Source: Streptomyces shenzhenensis (GTDB lineage: Bacteria > Actinomycetota > Actinomycetes > Streptomycetales > Streptomycetaceae). From it: a DNA stretch of 57,176 nucleotides. Position 1 is the stretch's first letter, and each line of letters starts with the position of its first letter. Shown piece after piece: positions 44,786-53,052 of the stretch. The translations under genes were made by a program, and so were the position numbers. The stretch is taken from assembly GCF_021462265.1 (NCBI RefSeq), contig NZ_JAJONF010000056.1, forward strand, positions 1-57,176, read 5' to 3'. The notes beneath the pieces are model-generated. The model worked only from the letters and a program-made list of their open reading frames with translations, made no database searches and was not told where the DNA came from.

Positions 44786-44828
44786 GATAGCGGCGTCAAA
44801 GCGGCGTGATTGCAGCGACTCCTAACTT
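44786..44828 (+). promoter_or_regulatory. SARP box and -10 of the secreted-peptide gene
   Basis: Heptamers GATAGCG (44786), CAAAGCG (44797) and GATTGCA (44808) are spaced exactly 11 bp apart. Exactly 8 bp after the third comes TAACTT (44823-44828), a good -10, matching the known geometry of SARP-dependent promoters. The first heptamer is identical to that in the repeat at 41140-41168. Confidence 0.72.
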
Positions 44829-44875
44829 TCCTTCCGCAAGCCCGGCAAGAGCCGACGGAGAGGAAGGAAGCCACC

Positions 44876-45049
44876 ATGAACAGCACCTTCGCACCGGTCA
44901 TGAAGTCCGTGAGGACCGCCGTCGTCGTGATCGCGGCTGCCGCAGCCCTCATGGGCGCGGCGACGGCCGAGGCCGCGACGCACCCGCAGCAGGCGCCCAC
45001 CGTGCGGGCCGACGGCGGCTCCACGGACGACACGAACCCCTGGAGCTGA
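44876..45049 (+). CDS. Small secreted protein, 57 residues
   Basis: ATG at 44876 follows GAGGAAGGA. The N-terminal half is a Sec signal peptide: basic start (MKSVR region), hydrophobic core VVVIAAAAALMGAATA, then AEA as cleavage site. The mature part is only about 24 residues, acidic and Pro/Asp-rich, ending GGSTDDTNPWS. No domain recognised. Its promoter carries a SARP box, so it belongs to the regulon of the upstream activator. Possible roles: extracellular signal, precursor peptide or scaffold; none can be chosen. Confidence 0.75.
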   Translation: MNSTFAPVMKSVRTAVVVIAAAAALMGAATAEAATHPQQAPTVRADGGSTDDTNPWS

Positions 45050-45244
45050 CGACGCGCCGCCCGGGTCGGGCGCCGACGCGGCCGGGCCGACGGCCCCGGC
45101 CCCCGGCCCCGGGCCGCGTCGGCACCCGGCATCCACCGGCGATGCCCAGGAACGACACCGGGGAACGGCACCGGGCGACCCACTCGGACGGCGTCCCGCC
45201 CACCGGTCCCACCAGCACCTCGGAACGGCCCACCGGAGCACGTC

Positions 45245-46549
45245 ATGAACGACATCCGAACCCAGCCGGACCTCGGTGTCCTGCTGAGAGACCACCGCCG
45301 GCGCGCCGGACTCACCCAGCGGCACCTCGCGGACCTCACCACCGTCAGCGTGCGCGCCATACGCAACCTGGAGCAGGGCAAGGTCCTCTCCCCACGACTG
45401 GACACGGTCCGGCTGCTGGCGGACGGGCTGCGGCTCGGCGCCGGCCAGCGCGAGACGTTGCTGGACGCGGCACGGCGCCGCCCGGGCGCCGGCGGCCGGC
45501 ACCCCGAGGACGGGAGCGGTGCCCCGACGCCCTGGCTCGTCCGGGGCCCACTGATCGGCCGCGACACCGAAACGGCGGCCCTCACCGACCTGCTGAGGCA
45601 GCCCGACGGACGGCTGGTGACCGTCGTCGGCATAGGAGGGGTCGGCAAGTCACATCTGGCCGCCGAGGCCGTGCGCCGCGCCGCCGCCGACGGCACTCGG
45701 GTCCTGTGGCGGGATCGCGGCGAGGACATCCCCGCCGGTGAACTCGCCCACCACAGACCGGGGGAGCGGGCCGTGCTGGTGCTGGACGACGCCGACCTCT
45801 CGGCCGGCACCGGCCGGCTGGTCGCCCTGATGCGCGCCAACCCCCGGCTGCGGATCCTGCTCACCGGGTGCGGGCCCTGCGGCGTCCCCGGCGAGCAGAT
45901 CCTTCGGCTCGCCCCCCTGCCGGTGCCCGGACCCGGCGCCGAGACGGACCCCGCGCGGCTGGCCGAGGTGCCGTCCGTACGGTTGCTGAGCGCGCACATC
46001 CGCGCCGGCAACCCCCTGTTCCGGCTGGACGACACCGACGCCCCGGTCGTCGCCGAGCTGTGCCGTCGCCTCGACGGACTGCCGAGGGCCCTGGAGTTCG
46101 CCGGCCGCTGGACCCTCGTACGCTCCCTGCCGGAGCTCTTGGCCGAGGTGGAACGCAGCCCGTTCGGTCTGACCGCCCCGCCGATGACCTCGGACACCTC
46201 ACGCGATCTCGTGGTCCGGCTGCGCCGCACCCTGGGCCGGCTCAGCCCGGCCGGCGTGTCCTTTCTCGCCGCCGTGGCCCGCGACCACCGCAGCTGGTCG
46301 GTGGCCGAGGCGGCGACCGCCGTCGGGACGTCCGGCGCCGACGCCGCCGTCATCGTCTTCACCCTGCTGACGTACGGCCTGGTGCGGCCCGAGGGCCTCG
46401 GCGGCGACGAACCCCGTTTCTCGGTGCTCAACCACGTGCGGCACCTGTACGCCGAGGCACGCCGCGAAACCCGGCGCTGCGGGGCGGCCGTGATGCACCG
46501 GACCGGCCCCGAGGACCGCGGCCGGAAGGTGGCGGTCGGCGAAGGCTGA
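45245..46549 (+). CDS. XRE-type helix-turn-helix regulator with NB-ARC ATPase domain
   Basis: A 434-residue protein. N-terminal HTH_3 domain (LGVLLRDHRRRAGLTQRHLADLTTVSVRAIRNLEQGK, residues 9-45) and an NB-ARC-type NTPase with Walker A GIGGVGKSHLA and Walker B VLVLDDAD. It has the winged-helix tail but lacks the TPR repeats of larger relatives. Such regulators often sit in streptomycete biosynthetic clusters. It is convergent with the NRPS operon; target unknown. Confidence 0.85.
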   Translation: MNDIRTQPDLGVLLRDHRRRAGLTQRHLADLTTVSVRAIRNLEQGKVLSPRLDTVRLLADGLRLGAGQRETLLDAARRRPGAGGRHPEDGSGAPTPWLVRGPLIGRDTETAALTDLLRQPDGRLVTVVGIGGVGKSHLAAEAVRRAAADGTRVLWRDRGEDIPAGELAHHRPGERAVLVLDDADLSAGTGRLVALMRANPRLRILLTGCGPCGVPGEQILRLAPLPVPGPGAETDPARLAEVPSVRLLSAHIRAGNPLFRLDDTDAPVVAELCRRLDGLPRALEFAGRWTLVRSLPELLAEVERSPFGLTAPPMTSDTSRDLVVRLRRTLGRLSPAGVSFLAAVARDHRSWSVAEAATAVGTSGADAAVIVFTLLTYGLVRPEGLGGDEPRFSVLNHVRHLYAEARRETRRCGAAVMHRTGPEDRGRKVAVGEG

Positions 46550-46558
46550 CGAGGACGC

Positions 46559-46585
46559 GCGGCCCGCCCCCGTGAGGCGGGCCGC
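46559..46585. terminator. Hairpin terminator after the XRE regulator
   Basis: Perfect 10-bp stem GCGGCCCGCC / GGCGGGCCGC with a 7-nt loop, beginning 9 bp after the stop codon. Confidence 0.75.
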
Positions 46586-46692
46586 CGGCCTGAGCACGGT
46601 CGTCGCGTTCGCAGATCCCGTGGAACGTGTCCCGCGGCAGCCCCGCGGTGCGGCGGCCGAGCAGAAGGCGACTCCGACGCGTCGGCCGTACG

Positions 46693-46725
46693 GGGGTGCC
46701 GGCGGACCGGGCCCGCCGGCACCCC
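46693..46725. terminator. Hairpin terminator at the end of the NRPS operon
   Basis: Perfect 13-bp stem GGGGTGCCGGCGG with its complement, 7-nt loop, 10 bp beyond the MbtH stop on the minus strand. Confidence 0.8.
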
Positions 46726-46735
46726 GCGTCCAGCA

Positions 46736-46936
46736 CTACGCCGCGGCGGTCGCGGTGCGCAGGCTCAGCGGGCGCATGTCGGTCCAGACGCGCTCGATGT
46801 GGTCGAGGCAGTCCTCCTTCGGACCGCTGACGCCGACCGCGCGCCAGCCCTGCGGGATGCTGCGGTCGGCCGCCCAGACCGAGTACTGCTCCTCGTCGTT
46901 GACGACGACGAGCCACTGCTGGGAGTTCTGCTGCAT
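46736..46936 (-). CDS. MbtH-like protein
   Basis: A 66-residue MbtH-family protein; the core VVVNDEEQYSVWAADRSIPQGWRAVGVSGPKEDCLDHIERVWTDMRPLSLR (in pieces) keeps the family Trp residues and the NxExQYSxW and PxGW motifs. MbtH proteins bind and activate NRPS adenylation domains. GGAG lies 8 nt before the ATG. It is the last gene of the NRPS operon, 130 bp after the aldolase, and probably serves the A domains at 53053 and beyond. Confidence 0.95.
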   Translation of the reverse strand: MQQNSQQWLVVVNDEEQYSVWAADRSIPQGWRAVGVSGPKEDCLDHIERVWTDMRPLSLRTATAAA

Positions 46937-47066
46937 GACGATTCTCCGATCGTGTTCTGAGGGCGTTTCAGGACGGGTGTGACGCGGGTGGTGCCGATGG
47001 GTCGTGGAAAGGGTCCGTAGGACCAGGTGGCCGGTGGCGGCGCGCGGGCCGGTCGCGGGGTACGGC

Positions 47067-48149
47067 TCAGGCGGCGGTGGTCTGCGGTACCAGGAGGCCG
47101 TGGAAGACCGCCAGGGCGCGGTCGACGCCGGCGTCGTCCACCCCGGCGTGGGTGACCGCCCGGATCCGGCCGTGGCCCAGCTCGGCGAGGCGCACGCCCT
47201 GCTCCCAGGCCAGCTCGATGAACCGGGCCTGCGTCAGGCCGGCCGTGTCGACCCGGAAGAAGACCATGTTGGTCTCGACCGGCTCCACGACGACCCCGGG
47301 CAGTGCGGTGAGCCCTGCGGCCAGCCGGCGCGCCGTGGCGTGGTCCTCCTCGAGCCGGGCCGTCATCTCCCGCAGCGCGACCAGTCCGGCGGCGGCGAGC
47401 ACCCCGGCCTGCCGCATGCCGCCGCCCAGCATCTTGCGGATCCGGCGCACGGACCGGACGAACTCGGCGCCGCCCGCGACCATGGAGCCGACGGGCGCGG
47501 ACAGCCCCTTCGACAGGCAGAACTGCACCGAGTCCGCATAACCGGCGATGACACGCACGGGGACGCCGAGGACGAGCGCCGCGTTGAAGATGCGGGCCCC
47601 GTCCAGATGCACCGCCACCCCGCGGGCGCGGGCCAGTGCGCGGACCTCGGCCAGGTACTCCAGCGGCAGTACCCGCCCGCCGCAGCGGTTCTGCGGGTTC
47701 TCCACGCACAGCAGGGCGGGCAGCGCGAACTGCGGGTCCTCGGGGTCCTCGGGGAAGGCGGCCTCGATGTCGGCGAGCGCCATCGTGCCGTCGGCCCGGT
47801 TGGCCACCGGTTCGACGATCACGCCGCCGCAGTAGGAGGCCCCGCCGGCCTCGTAGACGTAGATGTCGGACTCGGCGCCCGCGAGGGCCTTGGTGCCGCG
47901 CGGGCAGTGGGCGAGCAGGGCCGCCAGGTTGCCCATGGTGCCGCTCGGCATGAAACAGGCGTCCTCCATGCCGAGGACACCGGCGGCCAGTTCCTCCAGT
48001 TCACGGGCGGTCGGGTCCTCGCCGTACACGTCGTCGCCGAGCGGTGCCCTCGTCATCTCCTCCAGCATCCGGGCCGTCGGCAGGGTGAAGGTGTCGCTGC
48101 GCAGTTCGACGACGGGCGCCGGGGACGCGTCGCGGTCAGTGCTCCTCAT
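47067..48149 (-). CDS. Threonine-aldolase-type PLP enzyme
   Basis: A 360-residue fold type I PLP enzyme of the low-specificity L-threonine aldolase/GntG group. Seen: RSDTFTLPT at the N-terminus, PSGTMGNLAAL, VHLDGARIFNAA (PLP Asp) and FCLSKGLSAPVGS with the Schiff-base Lys. It interconverts glycine plus an aldehyde with a beta-hydroxy amino acid. ATG at 48149 (GGAGG upstream) overlaps the lyase gene by 14 bp. In this cluster it may make the beta-hydroxy amino acid that the GHMP kinase then phosphorylates, or simply adjust threonine (inference). Confidence 0.88.
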   Translation of the reverse strand: MRSTDRDASPAPVVELRSDTFTLPTARMLEEMTRAPLGDDVYGEDPTARELEELAAGVLGMEDACFMPSGTMGNLAALLAHCPRGTKALAGAESDIYVYEAGGASYCGGVIVEPVANRADGTMALADIEAAFPEDPEDPQFALPALLCVENPQNRCGGRVLPLEYLAEVRALARARGVAVHLDGARIFNAALVLGVPVRVIAGYADSVQFCLSKGLSAPVGSMVAGGAEFVRSVRRIRKMLGGGMRQAGVLAAAGLVALREMTARLEEDHATARRLAAGLTALPGVVVEPVETNMVFFRVDTAGLTQARFIELAWEQGVRLAELGHGRIRAVTHAGVDDAGVDRALAVFHGLLVPQTTAA

Positions 48150-49659
48150 GGAAGTCCTCCTCGGGTTCGGGTCCGGCGGCCGGGGCGGTGTTCCCGGTCC
48201 CGCGGTGCACCAGGGCCACGGCGTCCCGCAGGCGCTCATCGGCGTCGTGCCAGCGGGCGGTCTCCTTGGCGAGCCGGGTGCGGTGGTCCTCCCAGCGCAG
48301 GGTGAGCGGTTCGTGGCAGCGCCGGAACGAGGCGGGTCCGGGGCCGCCGCCGAACTCGGCCGCCCGCCACACGGCCTGCGGCCGCAGACCGGCCGACTCG
48401 CCGGCCGGCGCGTGGCCGTGCGCGTCGAGGGCCGCGCCCAGTGAGCCGGCCCGCCCCTCCACGACGGCGAGGGCGGCCTCCCCGACCTGGTGGTGGGCCC
48501 GCCGGAACGGCACCCCCTGCCGTACCAGCCACTCCGCGGTGGCGGTGGCGTGCGTCAGCCCCTCGGTCGCCCGGACGGCCATGGCCCGGGGCACCGGCCG
48601 GGCTCCGTCGTAGGCCAGACGCAGTATCTTCACCGCGTCGACGGTGGCGTCCAGGGCCGGCATCACATGGGTCATCGCCTCGGTGCCGACCGCGATGGAG
48701 TTGGTGAACGGCGTGCCCCGCATCGCGCTCGCGGCGGCCGTCAGACCGCCGAGGGCGGCGGCGGACTTGCCCTGCACATGTTCCAGGACGAACGCGTTGC
48801 GCTTCTGGGGCATCATCGAGCTCGACCCGACCAGCCCGTCGGGGATCGACACCAGCCCGAACTCGGCGCTCGACCACATCAGCAGGTCGAGGGCGGCCCG
48901 GTCGAGGGTGACCCCCAGCACCACGGCCGCCGACAGCATCCGCAGCGCGGTGTCGCGGGTGGCGATGGCGTCGACCGAGTTGCGCACCGGCTCGCCGAAG
49001 CCGAGGAGCTCGGCCGTGCGCGCGGGGTCGATCGGGACGGTCGTCCCGCCGATCGATCCGGCGCCCAGCGGGCACCGGTCCAGCCCCTCACCGGCCTGGG
49101 CCAGGGCCCGGGCGTCCCGCTCGAAGGTCTGCGCCAGCCCCAGCAGGTAGTGGCCGTAGGTGACGGGCACGGCCGCCTGGAAGTGGGTGTAGGCGGGCAT
49201 CAGCACCTCGCGGTGCTCGTGGGCGCGTTCCAGCAGCACCCGGCCCAGCTCGCCCAGTTCCTCCGACAGCCGGCGGTACGGTTCGCGCAGCGCCAGCTGG
49301 AGGCAGGTGACGCCGAGGTCGTTGCGGGAGCGGCCGGTCTGGAGGACTCCGCCGGTCTCGTCGCCGAGGGTGTCGATCAGATGGGATTCGTAGGCCAGAT
49401 AGAGACCGCGGGGGGCGGGCCGGGTCTCCAGGGGTTCGTGGTCCCGCTCGCGCAGTTCCGTGATCGCCGCCAGCAGGGTCGAGGCGGTCCGTGCGCCGAT
49501 GATCCGGCGCTCGGCCAGCATGACGACGTGCGCGAGGTCGACATGGGTGATGCGGTCGAGTTCGCTCTTCCAGGCGGGCCTCGGCGGGTCGCGCCGCTCC
49601 AGGAGCATGCGGCGTATCTCGGGGGAGGCGGCGCTGCGCAGGCGGCCGGAGTCCGTCAT
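48136..49659 (-). CDS. Argininosuccinate-lyase-like enzyme
   Basis: A 507-residue member of the fumarase/aspartase superfamily. The signature GSSSMMPQKRNA is conserved, as are QTGRSRNDLGVTCLQLA and YTHFQAAVPVTYGHY. These enzymes split off fumarate from an N-succinyl adduct. Next to a cysteine-synthase-like and a kinase gene it fits removal of fumarate from an aspartate adduct to leave an amino group on the beta carbon, as proposed for 2,3-diaminobutyrate in friulimicin- and pacidamycin-type clusters (from memory). The ATG overlaps the ATP-grasp stop (ATGA). A role in arginine synthesis is unlikely here. Confidence 0.87.
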   Translation of the reverse strand: MTDSGRLRSAASPEIRRMLLERRDPPRPAWKSELDRITHVDLAHVVMLAERRIIGARTASTLLAAITELRERDHEPLETRPAPRGLYLAYESHLIDTLGDETGGVLQTGRSRNDLGVTCLQLALREPYRRLSEELGELGRVLLERAHEHREVLMPAYTHFQAAVPVTYGHYLLGLAQTFERDARALAQAGEGLDRCPLGAGSIGGTTVPIDPARTAELLGFGEPVRNSVDAIATRDTALRMLSAAVVLGVTLDRAALDLLMWSSAEFGLVSIPDGLVGSSSMMPQKRNAFVLEHVQGKSAAALGGLTAAASAMRGTPFTNSIAVGTEAMTHVMPALDATVDAVKILRLAYDGARPVPRAMAVRATEGLTHATATAEWLVRQGVPFRRAHHQVGEAALAVVEGRAGSLGAALDAHGHAPAGESAGLRPQAVWRAAEFGGGPGPASFRRCHEPLTLRWEDHRTRLAKETARWHDADERLRDAVALVHRGTGNTAPAAGPEPEEDFHEEH

Positions 49660-50888
49660 GCGGGGACCTCCTGACGGACGGCCAGGGACGGCCGGATGCG
49701 GCGCAGGCCCTCGTCGGCGGCGACCGCGGCCTCGGCCGCGGACGCGCCCCGGGCCAGCACGTGCCCGATCCGGTCCCGGAAGTCACCGGCCACGACGATC
49801 TCCGCGCCGGGCTCCCGGTAGGTCTCCACGTCGACCACGCCGGGGACGGCACAGGCTTGTGCCACCCCGTCGACGGAGTGCAGCCGGCCGCTGTCCGCGG
49901 CCACGACGAACCGGATCGCGGCCCCCCGGGCGGCCGTGGCGGCCACCGGGGCCGGCCGGCCGCTGAAGGCCGCGACCGTCCCCAGGATCAGGTCGGTCCC
50001 GGTCGCCTCCCGCACCAGCCGGGGGATCCAGCCGCCCGCCAGCCGCGGGTTGACCTCGATCAGCACCGGGCCGTCGGGGCCGACGCGCAGTTCCACGTGC
50101 GCGGGGCCGAGGGTGATCCCCAGCGCCCGTACGGCGGCCTCGGCCGCCTCGGTGACGGCGCCCTGGTCTCTCGGCGCGAGGGGGGCGGGGAAGTCGTGCC
50201 CGGTCTCGACGAACAGGGGCGGTGCCCCGAGGTGCTTGGCGGTGACCCCGACCACGGTGCCGTCGAGGACCTCCGCCGAGTACTCCGGGCCGCTGACGAA
50301 CTCCTCGACCGTGACCCGGCGCGGCACCGGCCGGCCGCGCTCGTTGAAGGCGCGGTCCAGCGTGGCCCGGGCGTGCCCGGCGGCCTCGGCCGGGTCCGCG
50401 CACAGCAGCACCCCGAGGCTGCCGCTGCCTGTGACCGGCTTGATCACCACCGGGTAGCCGGTCTCCTCGGCCGCGGTCAGGACCTCCTCGACCGTGCCGG
50501 CCACGGTGAACCGGGGCACCCGGACCCCGGCCGCGGCGAGCCGGGCACGCTGCGCGCCCTTGTCGCGGACCGACGCGAGGTCGGCGGGGGCGTTCGCCGG
50601 CAGGCCGAGGGCGGTGGCCGCGGCGGCCGCGGTCTCCACGTAGTAGTCGGAACTGGTGGCGACGCCCGCGATCCGACGTGCGGTGCCCAGCCGCCGGCAG
50701 GCGTCGACCACCGCCTCGACGCTGTCGGTGTCGGCACGGACCACCTCGGCACCGCCCACCGAGGCGTACCGGGACGGATCGGCGGTGAGCAGCACCGGGT
50801 GGAGGCCGAGCGTGCGGGCCGCCGCGGGGAACAGCCGCCCCGTCCCGGTGGTGTTGCTCTCGACGAGGACGAAGACGTCCCGGTTCAT
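49656..50888 (-). CDS. ATP-grasp ligase
   Basis: A 410-residue ATP-grasp enzyme. N-terminal Rossmann-like part, then VIKPVTGSGSLGVLL (nucleotide grasp), VTVEEFVSGPEYSAEVL, and the magnesium-binding HVELRVGPDGPVLIEVNPRLAGGWIP. This group makes amide or peptide bonds between an amino acid or carboxylate and an amine through an acyl phosphate. It sits between the PLP enzyme and the lyase with ATGA overlaps on both sides. It could cap the product, build a dipeptide, or be a tailoring step; substrate not readable. Confidence 0.85.
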   Translation of the reverse strand: MNRDVFVLVESNTTGTGRLFPAAARTLGLHPVLLTADPSRYASVGGAEVVRADTDSVEAVVDACRRLGTARRIAGVATSSDYYVETAAAAATALGLPANAPADLASVRDKGAQRARLAAAGVRVPRFTVAGTVEEVLTAAEETGYPVVIKPVTGSGSLGVLLCADPAEAAGHARATLDRAFNERGRPVPRRVTVEEFVSGPEYSAEVLDGTVVGVTAKHLGAPPLFVETGHDFPAPLAPRDQGAVTEAAEAAVRALGITLGPAHVELRVGPDGPVLIEVNPRLAGGWIPRLVREATGTDLILGTVAAFSGRPAPVAATAARGAAIRFVVAADSGRLHSVDGVAQACAVPGVVDVETYREPGAEIVVAGDFRDRIGHVLARGASAAEAAVAADEGLRRIRPSLAVRQEVPA

Positions 50889-51946
50889 ACGGTCACTCCT
50901 TCCGTGAGGGCGACGACCTCGTCACGGGTGCGCCGGTGCCAGGGGAACCGGGACCAGCTGCCGGCGACCTGGGAGGGATGGTCCAGCGTGCGGGGCGCGC
51001 CGGGCGGCGGCGCGGGGAGGAAGCCGTTGCGACGCAGCCACACGTCGTTGTGCACGGTGTTGGTGTAGCGGTGGCCCTCGTCGGGGAAGAGCGCCATCAC
51101 CCGCAGCTCGGGGTGGCGGTCGGCGTACCACTGGGCCACATGGTGTGCGGCGCCGCTGGTCGGCCCCATGTACAGGGCGTGCTCGGCGTGCAGCCGCCGG
51201 GTCGCGGTGAACGCGGTTCCGGCGTCCAGCCAGTGGACCTCGTCGAACAGCGTGTGCTCCAGGACGGGCGGCACCAGGCCGTTGCCCAGACCGCGCAGTC
51301 GCCGGGGCCCGGCCGGGGCGCCGAACAGCACACTGCCCGGGGTGTCCACGCCGATCAGCTTCAGCTCCGGGTTCAGCGCCCGCAGGAAGGAGCCGATCCC
51401 GGAGGACGAACCGCCCGAGCCGACCGGGCAGACCAGCGCGTCGAACGTGCCCATGCTCTCCAGCAGCAGTTCGGCGACGGCACCGTACGACACCGGATTG
51501 AGCGGATTGTCGTACTGTCCGGGTGTGTAGTACGAGTCCAGCCGCGCCTGGAAACGGGCGACCCGGTCCAGCCGGGCCTGCTGCACGCCCCGGGCGCGCA
51601 GTTCGGGCCCCGAGACGATGCTCACCCGGGCGCCGAGCGCCTCCAGCCGCCGGCGCAGCGGCGGTTCGATCGCCGGGTCGCCGACGAGGACCAGCGGGAT
51701 GCCCTTGAGCCGGCACACCATCGCGAGCCCCAGCCCGAAAGTGCCGGACGTGGTCTCCACGACCGTGGTGCCCTCGGTGAGTTCACCGGTCTCGATGGCA
51801 CTGGTGAGGATGAACTGCGCGGGCAGCAGCTTCATCAGATGGAAGGCGGCCCCGTACACATTGGGTCCGACCTGGATGACCTTGGGCAGGACGTGGCCGT
51901 CGACCACGCTCGCGAAGGCCCTACGACTGGTGTGCGTACGGGACAT
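50885..51946 (-). CDS. Cysteine-synthase-like PLP enzyme (beta-replacement)
   Basis: A 353-residue fold type II PLP enzyme. Alignment by eye places Lys39 (FHLMKLLPAQFIL) on the PLP lysine of cysteine synthase, with TSGTFGLGLAMV for TSGNTG and the phosphate loop GSGGSSSGIG. The usual SVKDR around the Lys and the Asn of TSGNTG are changed, so the substrate differs from O-acetylserine. Next to a threonine-kinase-like gene, beta-replacement of an O-phospho-amino acid by an amine donor is likely. ATG at 51946 (GGGAG 8 nt upstream) overlaps the kinase gene by 26 bp. Confidence 0.85.
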   Translation of the reverse strand: MSRTHTSRRAFASVVDGHVLPKVIQVGPNVYGAAFHLMKLLPAQFILTSAIETGELTEGTTVVETTSGTFGLGLAMVCRLKGIPLVLVGDPAIEPPLRRRLEALGARVSIVSGPELRARGVQQARLDRVARFQARLDSYYTPGQYDNPLNPVSYGAVAELLLESMGTFDALVCPVGSGGSSSGIGSFLRALNPELKLIGVDTPGSVLFGAPAGPRRLRGLGNGLVPPVLEHTLFDEVHWLDAGTAFTATRRLHAEHALYMGPTSGAAHHVAQWYADRHPELRVMALFPDEGHRYTNTVHNDVWLRRNGFLPAPPPGAPRTLDHPSQVAGSWSRFPWHRRTRDEVVALTEGVTV

Positions 51947-52928
51947 GAGAGTCGCTCCCGGCGATGTAGCGCCAATGGTCGGTGACACGCAGTTCGGCGA
52001 GCCGGCGGGCGGCCAGCGCCGTGCGCTGCTCCAGCCCCGGCTGGTGGGGTGCGAAGAGCAGGGCGGCGACCGTGCCGCTGTGGGCCACCTGCACGCCCAG
52101 CGCCTCGGTCTCCTCGGCGATCTCCAGCACGCGGTCGAAGCGCGGTACCGGCAGGAACCGCTGGTTGATACGGGCGCTCGCGGTGGCGATCCGGCCGAGC
52201 TCCCGGTGGTCGCCGCGGGCCACGGCCCGGCGCATCAGGCCGCGCAGCGCGCGGAAACACTCGATCTCCCAGGCGTTGTACCGCGCTCTCGGCAGCGCCA
52301 GGGTGTCGATCTCCTTGTCCGCGGCGGAGAAGCCGAGCACCGCCAGCGGCGGCACCGGCCGGTGGAAGTCCTCGATCACCGCACCCTCGCAGTGCGCGAA
52401 CAGCAGCATCCGGTCGAAGTAGATCAGGGGGTCGGTGGCGGCCTCCGCGGCGACCGCGATCCGCGCGATCCGCTCCGGCGCGAGGTGACGGCCGGCCGCC
52501 GCCAGCACCGCCAGGATCGCCGCGGTCACGTCACTGGTCGACGAGCCCAGGCCGCGGCCCACGGCGACATCGCCGCGCAGCTCCAGCTCACCGCCGTAGG
52601 CGCCCATGCCGAGCACCTCCAGCGTGGTGCGCGCGGCGTCGAGGGCCTTCGTCTTCCATGACGGGGTGACCGTCAGCTCCCGCTCCCAGCGGCTCAGCCG
52701 CACCGTCGCGTTGCTGGCGAACAACGGGCAGGGCAGCGTGACCAGGCCGCGGCGGAGCCTGCCGTCGTCCTCGAACACCCCCTGGAGCAGTTCACCGTGG
52801 TGGCTGGGGGCGGTTCCGGTGCCCATGAGCACGCCGTGCTCCAGGTGCGGGGGCACCAGTTCCATCTGAGCCTGGCCGTGCGCGTCCTGTGCGGACAGCA
52901 CGTCCTGGCTCTGCACGCCGATCTTCAC
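51921..52928 (-). CDS. GHMP kinase, L-threonine kinase (PduX)-like
   Basis: A 335-residue GHMP-family kinase. The substrate motif PSHHGELLQGVF and nucleotide motif VGRGLGSSTSDVTAAIL resemble PduX-type L-threonine kinases, which make O-phospho-L-threonine for cobalamin. No cobalamin gene is near; the next genes are a cysteine-synthase-like and a lyase gene, so activation of threonine (or a related beta-hydroxy amino acid) as its phosphate is the likely role. Start GTG at 52928, GAGGAGG just upstream, with a perfect 14-bp palindrome overlapping that region. Confidence 0.85.
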   Translation of the reverse strand: MKIGVQSQDVLSAQDAHGQAQMELVPPHLEHGVLMGTGTAPSHHGELLQGVFEDDGRLRRGLVTLPCPLFASNATVRLSRWERELTVTPSWKTKALDAARTTLEVLGMGAYGGELELRGDVAVGRGLGSSTSDVTAAILAVLAAAGRHLAPERIARIAVAAEAATDPLIYFDRMLLFAHCEGAVIEDFHRPVPPLAVLGFSAADKEIDTLALPRARYNAWEIECFRALRGLMRRAVARGDHRELGRIATASARINQRFLPVPRFDRVLEIAEETEALGVQVAHSGTVAALLFAPHQPGLEQRTALAARRLAELRVTDHWRYIAGSDSHVPYAHQS

Positions 52929-52937
52929 CTACGCCTC

Positions 52938-52951
52938 CTCGAACGTTCGAG
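52938..52951. promoter_or_regulatory. Perfect 14-bp palindrome before the kinase gene
   Basis: CTCGAACGTTCGAG lies 9 bp before the GTG start and overlaps the start of the GAGGAGG ribosome site. It is either an operator for a promoter internal to the operon or a small hairpin affecting translation. Confidence 0.55.
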
Positions 52952-53052
52952 TCTGGGAATGGGGGTGACATGTACGTGTCTCGTCCCGCGGGGCGGCAGG
53001 GGCCGGGGAGCGGGGCCGTGCGGGCCCCGCGTCCTGCCGGCGTCGTTCGCTC

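Noticed and set aside
44773..44791. Inverted repeat GCTATCC/GGATAGC as a terminator of the SARP gene
   Set aside because: It is over 300 bp beyond the stop, only 7 bp long, and its right arm belongs to the 11-bp periodic SARP repeats, which explain it better.
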